DNA of 64,000 nt from Cladocopium goreaui. Its lineage: Eukaryota; Sar; Dinophyceae; Suessiales; Symbiodiniaceae. Shown here piece by piece: positions 51,601-61,200 of the stretch. The stretch is from positions 335,979-399,978 of the forward strand of contig CAMXCT020000435.1 in assembly GCA_947184155.2 (NCBI GenBank). Direction: 5' to 3'. Made by a program: the position numbers and the translations under genes. Under the pieces are notes generated by a model, which saw only the letters and a program-made list of their open reading frames with translations, was not told the DNA's origin and made no database searches. Position 1 is the first letter of the stretch; every line of letters starts with the position of its first letter.

Positions 51601-52207
51601 TATTAAATGTGTTTTAGTGGGATCAAAAAGGGTTCTTCCGTAATCTGTTTTTAAAGTGCTGACTTCCAATCCCATATTATCCCGTAAATCAAGTGCCCAT
51701 GGAGGATGTAGCCATGAAATGAAACCAGCGGCACTGTTTGCTGGCTTTGGAAGCGGGAATTGATGCCGGAGCTTCGTGGATGGCCACATCTGACCCTGGC
51801 TTCAGCTTCCTTGACTTCTGTAAGCTGGATATAGCTGGATTAAGGGTATCAAGAATCTATTTTTTTTTGGAACTGCATCTATGATCATCTGTGGTGTTTT
51901 ACTTATGATGTCATGGATACTCATGGATGCATAAATCACGTCGAAAAGCTACAGCAAACCGGTGGCATTGTGCTACGGCCTCAAAGTTGATGTGTTTTGC
52001 TGTTGGTGGCGTACCCCATGCCATAGATATGCATGTATGGTCTCTCTATCTCTAGTGACTCTAGTCTAATAGCTTAATTTATTGGGTAAGCGCCAAAGCG
52101 CAAAGTGAACCAATACACGCATTTTCTGGGCATTGCCTGTGGCGTTGATCCGGCATGCGTTTGGGCAGGTTGCCATGGTCGCTGATGGCACCATTCGGTG
52201 CATGCAG
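51601..52207. other. No gene supported
   Basis: The minus-strand ORF 51574-51789 is protein-like (SWLHPPWALDLRDNMGLEVS) but unbordered. Otherwise nothing. Confidence 0.4.
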
Positions 52208-52303
52208 CTCCGGTAGCTATACGGCTATACTGGATTTTGAAAAGGATCTTTGTGAAATGGCCTCGGCCATTGATGTACCAAGCATCCGGGTGGAACACTC
52301 CAG
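52208..52303 (+). CDS. 96-nt candidate exon
   Basis: Acceptor GGTGCATGCAG and donor CTCCAG/GTGTTTC border SGSYTAILDFEKDLCEMASA then IDVPSIRVEHS. The minus strand reads GVFHPDAWYINGRGHFTKIL over the same bases, so the strand is not fully settled. Confidence 0.5.
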
Positions 52304-52519
52304 GTGTTTCTTCGAAACGTTGCTCTTTGTTCAAATGTTCGTCTTGAAGTGTCCATGTTCAACCCAAATGATCTAAATGGGAATGTAGGCGAAAACTGAG
52401 CACAGCAAATACCGCTCGTAATAGGGATTGTTTATCGCAAAAAGAATGCAAAAGGACCAAAAATCACTGGGTGCCTGGGTCTTGACTCTTTGGCCACAGG
52501 TGCTCCAGCTGTGAGATGC

Positions 52520-52722
52520 AGTGGTCCACCTTTGGTCCACCTGTGAGACGCAACGGAGAATGATTGCCATGAGATGTGACCCATCCAACGGGCACAACTC
52601 AGCGCCGTCCACGACAGAGCCAGTTCCAGCCACCCAGGGACAAAAACGCCACGAAGATTGCGGCCAAGGCATTGAGTGCTGCCGTCAAGGGGCCTGCAAT
52701 GGCATCGATCTGGGCTTGATCC
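52520..52722 (-). CDS. Exon(s) with hydrophobic segment, frame partly ambiguous
   Basis: The minus strand reads DQAQIDAIAGPLTAALNALA then AIFVAFLSLGGWNWLC, a hydrophobic helix long enough to span a membrane, with a possible donor CCCTGG/GTGGCT. In another frame, VAGTGSVVDGAELCPLDGSH then LMAIILRCVSQ ends at a strong donor CACAG/GTGGAC. Both may be true as adjacent exons. The plus-strand ORF 52521-52748 competes. Confidence 0.48.
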
Positions 52723-53439
52723 ACTTGTCACCCATGGAGCTGATATGAGTTGATTCGTTCTCACCCTTATTGGATTATTGGATCACATGAATTATAATTA
52801 ATGTGAATAAAACCAACAATAAACTAGCCGAATTTTATGTGAAAAAAGTAGTAAAACATGGTAAAACATCCCCAAGTTGTCCCCAAGTATGGATTGTAAC
52901 TATGGTGGTTTATTGTTGGGTTCACCAAATATAATATGAAGGGTTGATTGGAAGAAAGTACCGAGAAAACGGGATCCGCAAAGGGAAATGCACTAATGAT
53001 CACTCACATTTTTGCGAAACATGACTTCAACGATGCAAATAAGTCTCGTTAGAATCATTGCGTCCAAACACAGAAAAGTGAAGGATGGATCAAAGGAAAA
53101 ACATGGAACAACCGCAAAAAATGGCACGAATTGTATTGTGATTCGGCCCCAAGAAACTATCGGCAAAACATATCCACATGCAAAGGCACCATATATAACA
53201 ATCCTGCAACCCCACTCTACGCCAATGCCACCGATGCAACTACAACAGAAACACAACAAAACTGCAACATAGCTGGGATCACGAGGGATTTGAATGGATT
53301 TGACCTTTGAATGCATTGGCCTCACATTTCCGCAATCCTATAAGGTTTTCTACCCCTGCCTCAGTAAACGCATACACCCCGTCCCCAAACCACAATCAGC
53401 ATCTGCACCAGCTTCACTGATGTGAGCCGTTTTCTCTTC
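52723..53439. other. No gene supported
   Basis: A 110-codon minus-strand ORF (52993-53325) is hydrophobic but AT-rich, mirrors a Lys-rich plus-strand ORF and has no splice sites. Confidence 0.4.
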
Positions 53440-53859
53440 CTAATTTTCAGGAAAAAGGGGTGCCAGGGCCAGAGCCACTAAATAATGCCAGAACGACAAA
53501 ATAACAAGTCTCGGAAAACAAAGAATAACATCACAATACCCAAAAGGTGACGTGGACCCGCGTGGACCGCTACCACTGGCAATTGCCAACTGGAACAACT
53601 GTGCGAGTGTTTCTTGGGGTTCCATAATTGAATTCCCTTGAGCCGATTGCCAGCGACGCCTCCGCGTTGGCAAATGAAGTCCAGTACCATGGAAACATAG
53701 AGGATTCCACATGTCCTCATAGGATTGTCGTGGCCATTTTGGACTGCAAACCATTTTTGGAACAAAAAAATCATTGACATCCACCTTCCCAGTAAAATCC
53801 CTGACGTTCACCTTCCCAGTTTCATGGTGTATCTTTGATAAACCCGCAAATTCAATCAC
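53440..53859 (-). CDS. 139-codon ORF, unidentified
   Basis: An uninterrupted ATG-to-stop frame: MIEFAGLSKIHHETGKVNVR, then DFTGKVDVNDFFVPKMVCSP, PRQSYEDMWNPLCFHGTGLH and MEPQETLAQLFQLAIASGSG. GKVNVRDF/GKVDVNDF is a short internal duplication. The C-terminal third is hydrophobic. Other frames are also open in the GC-rich middle, so it may be several exons rather than one. Confidence 0.42.
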   Translation of the reverse strand: MIEFAGLSKIHHETGKVNVRDFTGKVDVNDFFVPKMVCSPKWPRQSYEDMWNPLCFHGTGLHLPTRRRRWQSAQGNSIMEPQETLAQLFQLAIASGSGPRGSTSPFGYCDVILCFPRLVILSFWHYLVALALAPLFPEN

Positions 53860-54222
53860 ATCCGTTTGGCAAGATCAAGAATAAACTACCGTTCCCCGTT
53901 CCCCGATGTTTTTTCAGGTGTTCTTCGTTCAATCCCTAATTTTTGTTGATTAGCTCCGAATTTTCTTGGTCAAACCATGAAGCCTCTAATTTTCGTTGTT
54001 TCGAAAAACACCAAATTTTTGCAGGTTGCAGGTTGAGGACAAATAATAGTTCCCCCGGGTGTCATCAGTACTGCTAGCAGCATCCGGCAAATGATGCCAA
54101 CTCAGTGCTCAGCCAACACCCTGAGACTTGCCCACCATGTTCAGGATTGCCCCAAGGTTCAACAAAAAAATGGTCGAAATTAACTTGGTTACCTAAATGT
54201 AATGTATCGTCTATACTATGCC
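53860..54222. other. No gene seen
   Basis: Short AT-rich ORFs only. GTTCCCCGTTCCCCG at about 53892 is a small direct repeat. Confidence 0.5.
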
Positions 54223-54224
54223 TA

Positions 54225-54364
54225 CAGTCACCGACAGAATTATGGAAAAAAAAACGTTTCAATTTGCAGGCGCCGCCTGTCTATGATAGAAAAGTTACGA
54301 ACCTTTTTTTTCTCCATAATTATTGTTTCGATAATTATTTTTTCCATAATTCTGTCGGTGACTG
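54225..54364. mobile_element. 140-bp MITE, Tc1/mariner type, TA-flanked
   Basis: Perfect terminal inverted repeats of about 27 bp start CAGTCACCGACAGAATTATG and end with its reverse complement. TA dinucleotides flank both ends (54223-54224 and 54365-54366). CAGT termini and TA target sites are the signature of Tc1/mariner-superfamily elements. The interior carries the near-palindrome GCAGGCGCCGCCTGTCTA. It is non-autonomous: no transposase is encoded. Confidence 0.85.
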
Positions 54365-54378
54365 TATGTCCATCGATT

Positions 54379-54600
54379 CGCAATTTGAATGCGTTTTAAG
54401 GGGGAATATTGAATTATAGAAAATATGTGTTTAAAGATCTGGTATATGCCCCTAAGTCTTCCATTGATATACATAATATTATGTGATGTTCGCAATTTGA
54501 ATGCATTTTAAGGGGGAATATTGAATTATAGAAAATATGTGTCTAAAGATCTGGTATATGCCCCTAAAGCCTGCCATTGATATACATAATATCTGGATGT
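54379..54600 (+). repeat. 112-bp tandem duplication
   Basis: A unit starting CGCAATTTGAATGCGTTTTA at 54379 recurs at 54491 with few changes and includes GAATATTGAATTATAGAAAA and CTGGTATATGCCCCTAA. It begins 15 bp after the MITE. Confidence 0.8.
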
Positions 54601-54729
54601 TTCCTTTTGCCAAGCCACCAATTGGGTTGATACTACATACTTGCATTTGCATACATATTTCCATAACCCCCAAAAAAAAGGGTTTGAATTGTGGATCCAT
54701 GACATGTCCAACAGGTGGAGCCCCAAACA

Positions 54730-54978
54730 TTAATTATGGAAAAACTAATTATGGAAAATCCGGTCAATCTGCCCTAGCCCCCTGATTTCACAGGAAAAAT
54801 CAATTATGGAAATAATGGCCACCTCCAAGAATTATGGAAAAAAACAAGGTTCGGATCACTTCTTGGATATTTTGAACCCTTATCGGGAAAAATCCAATTA
54901 TGGAAAAATCGGACGCAGGCGCCGCCTGTCTAAGTTGAACGTTTTATTTTTTTCCATAATTCTGTCGGTGACCATAGA
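54730..54978. mobile_element. Second, rearranged relative of the MITE
   Basis: AATTATGGAAAAA-type words repeat five times (54735-54910). The core GCAGGCGCCGCCTGTCTA recurs at about 54915, and the element ends with TTCCATAATTCTGTCGGTGA at about 54951-54972. The left terminus is not a clean CAGTCACC, so this is a longer, multimerised or decayed member. Confidence 0.65.
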
Positions 54979-55047
54979 CGTTTATGAAAGGAAAATTAAA
55001 CGTCTAAACTCTTCCGTTGTACGGAAAATATGGCAGTGAAGAAAATC

Positions 55048-55192
55048 AAGCACCACATCACCACCACCACCATCACCACCATCATAAAATCACCACATGC
55101 ATCACACATCACCACATCACCACATCACCACATCACCACATCACACATCATCACATCACCGCCTCACCACATCACCACCATCATCAAATCAA
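55048..55192 (+). repeat. CACCAT/CATCAC microsatellite
   Basis: CAC/CAT trinucleotides with some order over about 145 bp. They give His/Thr/Ser strings. Downstream (55200-55361) the plus strand reads GADRIVMVASGLCLQSWLTQ then FRCDLRGADCSSQWNCFVEL to a stop, which may be a small exon (low confidence). Confidence 0.75.
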
Positions 55193-55653
55193 AGCATGTA
55201 ATATTGAACTCATGGGTGCAGATCGCATTGTAATGGTTGCTTCAGGTTTGTGTTTGCAGTCTTGGTTGACGCAGTTCCGTTGTGACTTGCGAGGCGCAGA
55301 TTGCAGCTCGCAGTGGAATTGCTTCGTCGAGCTGATGTTTGGAGGATTTTGGAGGTTATAGGAATTGCAGGACGCCTTTGTTGTCCCGCACAAAGTGGCT
55401 CCAGCAAATTTGTGTGGTGTGGCTGACGCGTTTTTTGAACCAGGGTTTTAAACGAATTAGCTTGCGAAACAACCTTTTGATGTTCTATCATGGCTTTGCA
55501 GCACTGAAGTTTCTAAAGAATCCATGGGGGATGGGCAGGTATTAGCTGAGACATCTTGAAGAGTTCAATCATTAACGAACCAGTCGTACAACTTATATTA
55601 ATCTCTCGGAAATGGAATTGCATATTTTCGTCATCTATTCAGTGGATACTAGT

Positions 55654-56091
55654 CTACGTTGGTGAGGAACCATATTTGTCAACCACTATAGAATGTTGAT
55701 GATCCGGTTCAGGGATGAATAGCTGGAGTATGATTGGTGACGATTCGTGGGGTGATCCGCCGAGTACCAAAGCATCAGCCGATTGGGTATATTTGATGTG
55801 ATTTATTCGGGATGTTGTGATTATTGTGATTTTGTTTCGTGATAGAGATATGGAACCCCACTTTCCGACAAACCAATGCTGAGAGTCAGCCACCACCAAG
55901 GACGGTAGGTCGACTCGGAAGTCGCCTACCGATACAGTAAGGACGGTGGTTCGACTGGGCGGTCGGGCACCAACACACGCGTGGGAGGCACTGGGCAAAC
56001 AGGAGCGGAGGGTGCCACCGTGTGCAGCGGGGGGGGATGCACACCGAACACAACACAACACAAACACAAACAAACACGAAAGCGGGGACAT
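55654..56091 (-). CDS. 145-codon ORF with N-terminal signal-like segment
   Basis: ATG to stop without interruption. MSPLSCLFVFVLCCVRCASP resembles a signal peptide. Then come TTVLTVSVGDFRVDLPSLVV, DSQHWFVGKWGSISLSRNKI and PHESSPIILQLFIPEPDHQH. The DNA has a short internal duplication (TCGACCTACCGTCCTT / TCGAACCACCGTCCTT). I recognise no family. About 380 bp upstream on the same strand lies a decayed head of the composite repeat (56475-56565), so the ORF might belong to a related element rather than a host gene; this is inference. Confidence 0.45.
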   Translation of the reverse strand: MSPLSCLFVFVLCCVRCASPPAAHGGTLRSCLPSASHACVGARPPSRTTVLTVSVGDFRVDLPSLVVADSQHWFVGKWGSISLSRNKITIITTSRINHIKYTQSADALVLGGSPHESSPIILQLFIPEPDHQHSIVVDKYGSSPT

Positions 56092-56199
56092 GAAGACGTT
56101 ATAGTGAAGTGACTAGCACACGGAAAGAAGTTTGTCAGGAGATACTAGTATGTCAGGTCTTGGGCTGCAGAGCTGTCAACAGGAGAGTCGAGTTGTCAA

Positions 56200-56412
56200 G
56201 TTTCAGAGATAACTAGCGCAAACCGGACAAAGAGAAAGTGGCAACATCAGAAAAGAAACACGAGAGAAAGAAATGTCAGAATCAAAAAGACGTCCAGACA
56301 AACAGCAAGCAACAGGAAGGACGGTCAAGATTCAGAGATGACAAGGGCAAACCGGATCAAGAGAAAGTGGCATCATCAGAAAAGGATGTCGAGAAAGAGA
56401 CATGTCAAGGAC
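56200..56412 (+). repeat. Diverged 128-bp direct duplication, formerly coding-like
   Basis: GCAAACCGGA...GAGAAAGTGGC occurs at 56219 and 56346. Translated, the second copy reads DDKGKPDQEKVASSEKDVEK and the first reads the same frame with a TAG in place of one codon (RKPDKEKVATSEKKHERKK). Spacing is about 43 codons. The plus-strand ORF 56238-56498 covers most of it and ends soon after QSTAVTTRRSDFLPIG. Confidence 0.55.
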
Positions 56413-56474
56413 AAAGAACCCAAGAGATCATGCAGTCAACGGCCGTGACGACCAGGCGGTCGGACTTCCTTCCT

Positions 56475-56565
56475 ATAGGCTCTCCTTTTTCTTTATAAGC
56501 TTCTCCCCCTTTGGAAACTTCCGTCACCTGGCTGCCCTCTACATGCCCTACTGGTATACATTTAA
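56475..56565 (-). mobile_element. Decayed head of composite repeat family
   Basis: On the minus strand this stretch retains ATACCAGTAG, then GGTGACGGAAGTTTC and CCTATAGGA in the same order as the head of copy C (ATACCAGTAG, GGTGGCGGAAGTTTC, CCTATAGGA), with inserted and missing bases between. No microsatellite or tail follows on that strand. Confidence 0.5.
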
Positions 56566-56640
56566 ATAATGGATGATTGATAAGTCAAATTCCATGCGCA
56601 ATCATAATAATTACTTGGGTTATCGCCTTCCACTTCTCAG

Positions 56641-56931
56641 GCTCCACGCTCCCAACCCTTGGCCCCAAGGGGCCCCTTGGCCGCGGCTAAGCAGATGCCA
56701 AGAGTCAGGATCCAAACCAAGAAGCTCTTGAGGAGATCAATGGTCAAGCTGCTGCGAGCGCTACACCAATCGCAAAGGTTAAGAGAAAGAGTTAAGCAAA
56801 CCTGCGAAGAAAACCCGGGGACGTCCAGCAATTGGGGGCCAAGAAAGGCTTTGATCAATGATCAAATATCATCACAGATCAGAGCTGTCTTTGATCAAAA
56901 CTATGGACTTAAGATGATGAAATGGTGATCC
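56641..56931 (+). CDS. Candidate exon, frame ambiguous
   Basis: A very good acceptor (TCGCCTTCCACTTCTCAG). One frame is open to TGA (about 95 codons): PRVRIQTKKLLRRSMVKLLR, then RVKQTCEENPGTSSNWGPRK and ALINDQISSQIRAVFDQNYG. A second reads SQDPNQEALEEINGQAAASA then TPIAK up to a possible donor AAAG/GTTAAG. Strand is well supported; frame and end are not. Confidence 0.5.
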
Positions 56932-57870
56932 TTAAACTCCAAGAATCAGGAACCCAAGTCCTCAACTGCAACCTCATCAGGTTATATCAGATTCACAACC
57001 CAAAACCTCTCCATACTATACATTAAGTCACTTTAAACTTTACCCCGTAAATGAGGTGGCAATGGGCTCGACAAGTGGGGCCCCAAAACCTCTAGCGGAT
57101 AGGGCCGGGGAATCTCCAATAAGAATTTTCACTCTGTAGTGCAGCAATCCCCATCTTAGAAACCTTGTAACAAACCAAGGGTCGCAATCAAAAATGAGCA
57201 TCCTGAGAAATTGATAGGATAGGGGGTCCACACGGGCTCCGAGATTCGCATCGCTTCCTCTCCGGGTTGGAAAACTAACAGCAGCACATCATCCCAGTCT
57301 CCCTATGGACACCTCTAGGTTCTTACTTCCTTCTCATGCGTTTGGACTATTCCCCTACTTCACATCGCAACAAACATCTGGAAACTGGAAACCTTGTCAA
57401 AACCCTTCAATGTTTTATAGACGCCCCAAATAACATTGCATAGTTTTTTTGTGTTTTTAGAAAATAATGACTAGTTGGTGTTGGGCCATCCGCTGAAATA
57501 TAACTAGGATGCTCGACGTTGGGGATCATCATCGCATTTCAGTGGTTGAAACATGTTGAAACTTGAAACTAAGCAAGTATGGCCGGTTGTGGAACTGGGA
57601 TGATCCTCCCGACTAAGCATTCTTTAAATATCAAAATATATGAAAACTTCTCGCGGCACAGGCAGGGCACGACTCGCCATAGCACGCTCGCGAGGACAGA
57701 AGCCAAAAAATGAGAAAGCAACGTGTCCCAGGGAGCCCCGCCAAGATAGTAGCTCATTTGAAACCTCAACTGTGGCATGTTTGAAAAAATGTCAAACATT
57801 GCATGGAGTGAGCATAACTCAACACAAAAAATGAAGAACAAATGCCTCACTTCGAGTGATCCCCACCCTG
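56932..57870. other. No gene supported
   Basis: Minus-strand ORF 57040-57231 (FLRMLIFDCDPWFVTRFLRW) and the overlapping pair at 57640-57850 (plus: MKTSRGTGRARLAIARSRGQ; minus: YYLGGAPWDTLLSHFLASVL) are protein-like but unbordered. Confidence 0.4.
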
Positions 57871-60800
57871 ATGTTTGGAGTGGTTGCAGTGGTCACCCCA
57901 ACCGCAATTGCTGAATGTAGTGGTGAAGTGTAGCGCAATGTAATTGTAGTTGTAGCTGTGGCTGTATTGTAGTGTAGCTGTAGCTGTACTTGATGCTGGT
58001 GTAGTTGTAATATTGTAGTTGTAGTAGTTGTAGTAGTTGTAGTAGGTGTAATAGGTGTGGTCTGGTGTAGTGTAATGGAGTGGAGTGGAGGTGTAGTGGA
58101 GTTGTAGTTTTAGTTTTAGCTTGGGTCTTAGTTGTAGTTGTAGCTGTGTGTAGTGTAGTGGTAGTGTAGTGGTAGTGGTGCTGTACTGTGGTGAAGTGGA
58201 GTGTAGTGTAGCGTAGTGGAGTTGTAGTTGTGGTTGTGGTTGTAGAATAGTGGTAGTGTAGTGGTAGTATATTTAATGTGGTGAAGTGGAGTGTAATGTA
58301 GTGAAGTTGCAGTTGTAGTTGTAGTTGTTGTAGCTGCAGTTGTGTGTAGTGTAGTTGAGTGTCGTGTAGTAGTTGCGTGTAGTGTAGTGCATTGCAGTGC
58401 ATTGCGGTGCAGTGCAGTGTAGTGTAGTGCTAGCGTCGGTGCAGTGTAGTGGTAGTGTAGTGGTAATGTAATGTGGCGAAGTGGAGTGTAGTGTGCTGCC
58501 GCGGAGTTGTAGTTGTAGTTGTAGTTGTAGTACATTGTAGTTGTAGTTGTAGTTGTCGTCGTCGTCGTCGTGGTTGTCGTGGTTGTTGTGGTTGTTGTGG
58601 TTGTTGTGGTTGTTGTGGTTGTTGTGGTTGTTGTGGTTGTTGTGGTTGTTGTGGTTGTTGTGGTTGTTGTTGTTGTTGTTGTAGTTGTTGTTGTAGTTCT
58701 AGTTGTAGTTGTAGTTGTTGTGTAGTTGTAGTTGTTGTTGTAGTTGTTGTAGTTGTAGTTGTTGTGGTTGGTGTTGGTGTTGTTGTTGTTGTTGTTGTGG
58801 TTGTGTATAGTGTGGTTGAACATCCAAAAGTGGTCCGAACGTGGTGTGTTTTTAAAATTTCTGACTTCGAAATGTGCTCCCCACCACAACGGCGTGCACT
58901 TTTTCAACATCTCAACTTCCAAAAATGGTACGGGACCGTCGGTTTTTAACATGTTTCACTTTGAAATGTGCTTTGCGCCACAACGGCGTGCACTTTTTCA
59001 AAATCTCAACTTCCCAAATTGCACCGGACACGCCAGTTTTTGACAGTTTTGACTTCAAAATGCGCTTCGCGCTGCAACGCCATGCACTTTTTCAACAGCT
59101 CAACTTCCAAAAGTGGTCCGAGAATGGTGCGTTTTTCCCCACATCTTTGTGTGGGGTTCTTGTTTTTGATTGTGCACTTCCGCCCCGCCCATCCCGCCCC
59201 GTCCCGCCCGCTTACTCACACACAACTTGTCACCACACAACTTGCCCACACGCAACTTGACCACACACAACTTGATCACCACACAACTTGTCACCACACA
59301 ACTTACCCACACACAACTTGACCACACACAACTTTGACCACACACAACTTACACACAACTTACTCACGCACAACTTGCTCACGCACAACTTGACCACACA
59401 CAACTTGACCACACACAACTTACACACACACACACAACTTTTCACCACACAACTTACTCACACACACAACTTGTCACCACACAACTTACTCACACACCGT
59501 GGCAGGCGCGGCACCTGGCCACATCGACCGTCACTTTGCGTGGCAGGCGTGGCACTTCGCGACATAGATCGTCACTTCGCGTGGCAGTCGTGGCACTTAC
59601 GGCATTGGGCTGGCTCTGGTGGCGCGCTTGGGGCCCGTTTGGCGCCGTGGTCGCCGCCGCCGTTTGCGAGGCAGGCGTGGCACTTGGCGACATCGACCGT
59701 CCCTTTGCATGGCAGTCGTGGCACTTATGGCACTGGGCTGGCTCCGATGGCGCGCTTGGGCCCCGTTTGGCGCCGTGGTTGCGTGGCACTTGGCGACATC
59801 GACCGTCACTTTGCATGGCAGGCGTGGCACTTCGCGACAGGCGTGGCACCTGGCCACATCGACCAGTCACTTTGCGTGGCAGGCGTGGCACTTCGCGACA
59901 TAGATCGTCACTTCGCGTGGCAGGCGTGGCACTTATCGCACTGGGCTGGCTCTGGTGGTGTGCTTGGGCCCCGTTTGGCGCCGTTGGCGCCGCGGCTGTG
60001 TGCGTGGCAGGCGTGGCACTTGGCCACATCGACCGTCACTTTGCGTGGCAGGTGTGGCACTTATGGCACTGGGCTGGCTCCAGTGTTGGCATGCCGGTCT
60101 TGGCTACATACATACTTACATACTTACATACTTACATACTTACATACTTACATACATACATACATGCATGCATACATACATGCATGCATACATACATACA
60201 TACCATCTTTTCACACACCATCTTTCTTTGTCACACAACATCTTTCACATACGACTTTGTCCCACACAGTTGTTTTTACTTCTCGATCCTTCACCACCTC
60301 CTTTGTCTTTCCTTCCTTCCCCGTCCCGCTACAACATTTGTTGCTCATTATTGGAAGAAGTTATGTGGGGTTATCCGGTCCTTTAATTAACATTTTGACT
60401 TCCAAATGTGCACTTTTTGAACATCTCAACTTCCAAAAGTGCTCCGTCCAAATGTGCACTCTTTGAACATCTCAACTTCCAAAAGTGCTCCAACACTGAA
60501 GTGTTTTGTAATGTTTTGTACATGTTCCTTCCACACGTGCTTCGCGCCACAATAGGGTGCAACTTCCAAAAGTGGTCCGAACATGTCCGAACCTGGTGTG
60601 CTTTGTACTTTTTGACTTGGAAATGTGCTTCGCGCCACAACGGCGTCCACTTTTTCATCATCTCAACTTCCAAAAGTGGTCCGAACCTGATATGTTTTGT
60701 CCATCTTGACTTCGAAATGTGCTTCGCGCCACAACGGCATGCAATTTTTCATCTTTCATCTCCCCAAATGGCTCCGCACCCGCCGCTTTAACGAGCCTAC

Positions 60801-61005
60801 TTTTCGACCCTCCGGAGCCATTCGAAAAACACAGTGACGCGCGACTTTTCTAACTTTTCGCGCGCCTGCATCTTCTTTCTTCTGACTCTTTCTCTTCTCT
60901 GATCTTCTTTCTTCTTCCTTTCTCTTTTCTGACTCTTCCCACCTCTGCTTTTTCATCTGTCCATATAGTCGGAAGTTTGACTTCTAAACTTCCTTCGATT
61001 ATCTG
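57871..61005 (+). mobile_element. Composite repeat, copy E, with nested insertion
   Basis: A truncated head (TTTGGAGTGGTTGCAGTGG at 57871) is followed by a long TGTAG/TTGTGG microsatellite (57915-58810) and tail units with GCGCCACAACGGCGTGCACT (58860-59120). The tail is interrupted at about 59134 and resumes at 60388 (ACATTTTGACTTCCAAATG), continuing through CCGCTTTAACGAGCCTACTT to the terminal palindrome and CTTCCTTCGA. Without the insertion it would be about 1.9 kb. ORFs inside (up to 274 codons) are repeat-derived. Confidence 0.75.
59135..60387 (+). repeat. Nested 1.25-kb insertion of unrelated minisatellites
   Basis: Starts with the perfect hairpin CCCCACA-TCTTTG-TGTGGGG. Then come a CACACAACTTG repeat (59213-59490), a ~40-bp repeat with GCGTGGCAGGCGTGGCACTT and CGACATCGACCGTCACTTT (59497-60090), a TACATACT/TACA run (60100-60205) and short CACACCATCTTTC-like words. 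A 392-codon plus-strand ORF (59288-60466) spans it because the repeats lack stops. I do not call it a gene. Confidence 0.75.
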
Positions 61006-61200
61006 GACGTATAACTAAGTATACAGTATATGGCATATCTATTCTGACATTCTTTCCGGCATTCTATCTATCTGGCACCTATTCTGACTCCACTGCTGCA
61101 TCCGGAGCTCGAAATAGCGTTCGGGTCCAGGCGTGCTCCACTGCATCCGGAGCTGGCAGAGGAGACGAGGCGGCGAAGGAGGAAGAGGAAAAGAAGGAGT
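61006..61200 (+). CDS. Candidate exon, frame ambiguous
   Basis: After acceptor GCGTTCGGGTCCAG (about 61125) one frame reads GAGRGDEAAKEEEEKKELHL to a stop; another reads VLHCIRSWQRRRGGEGGRGK. A CTGCATCCGGAGCT word is duplicated at 61100 and 61142. Confidence 0.35.

Noticed and set aside
52993..53325. 110-codon hydrophobic minus-strand ORF as a membrane protein
   Set aside because: AT-rich codons, no splice sites, and a mirror-image Lys-rich ORF on the plus strand suggest compositional origin.
59288..60466. 392-codon plus-strand ORF
   Set aside because: Spans three different minisatellites and ends in a composite-repeat tail. The open frame follows from repeat units without stops.
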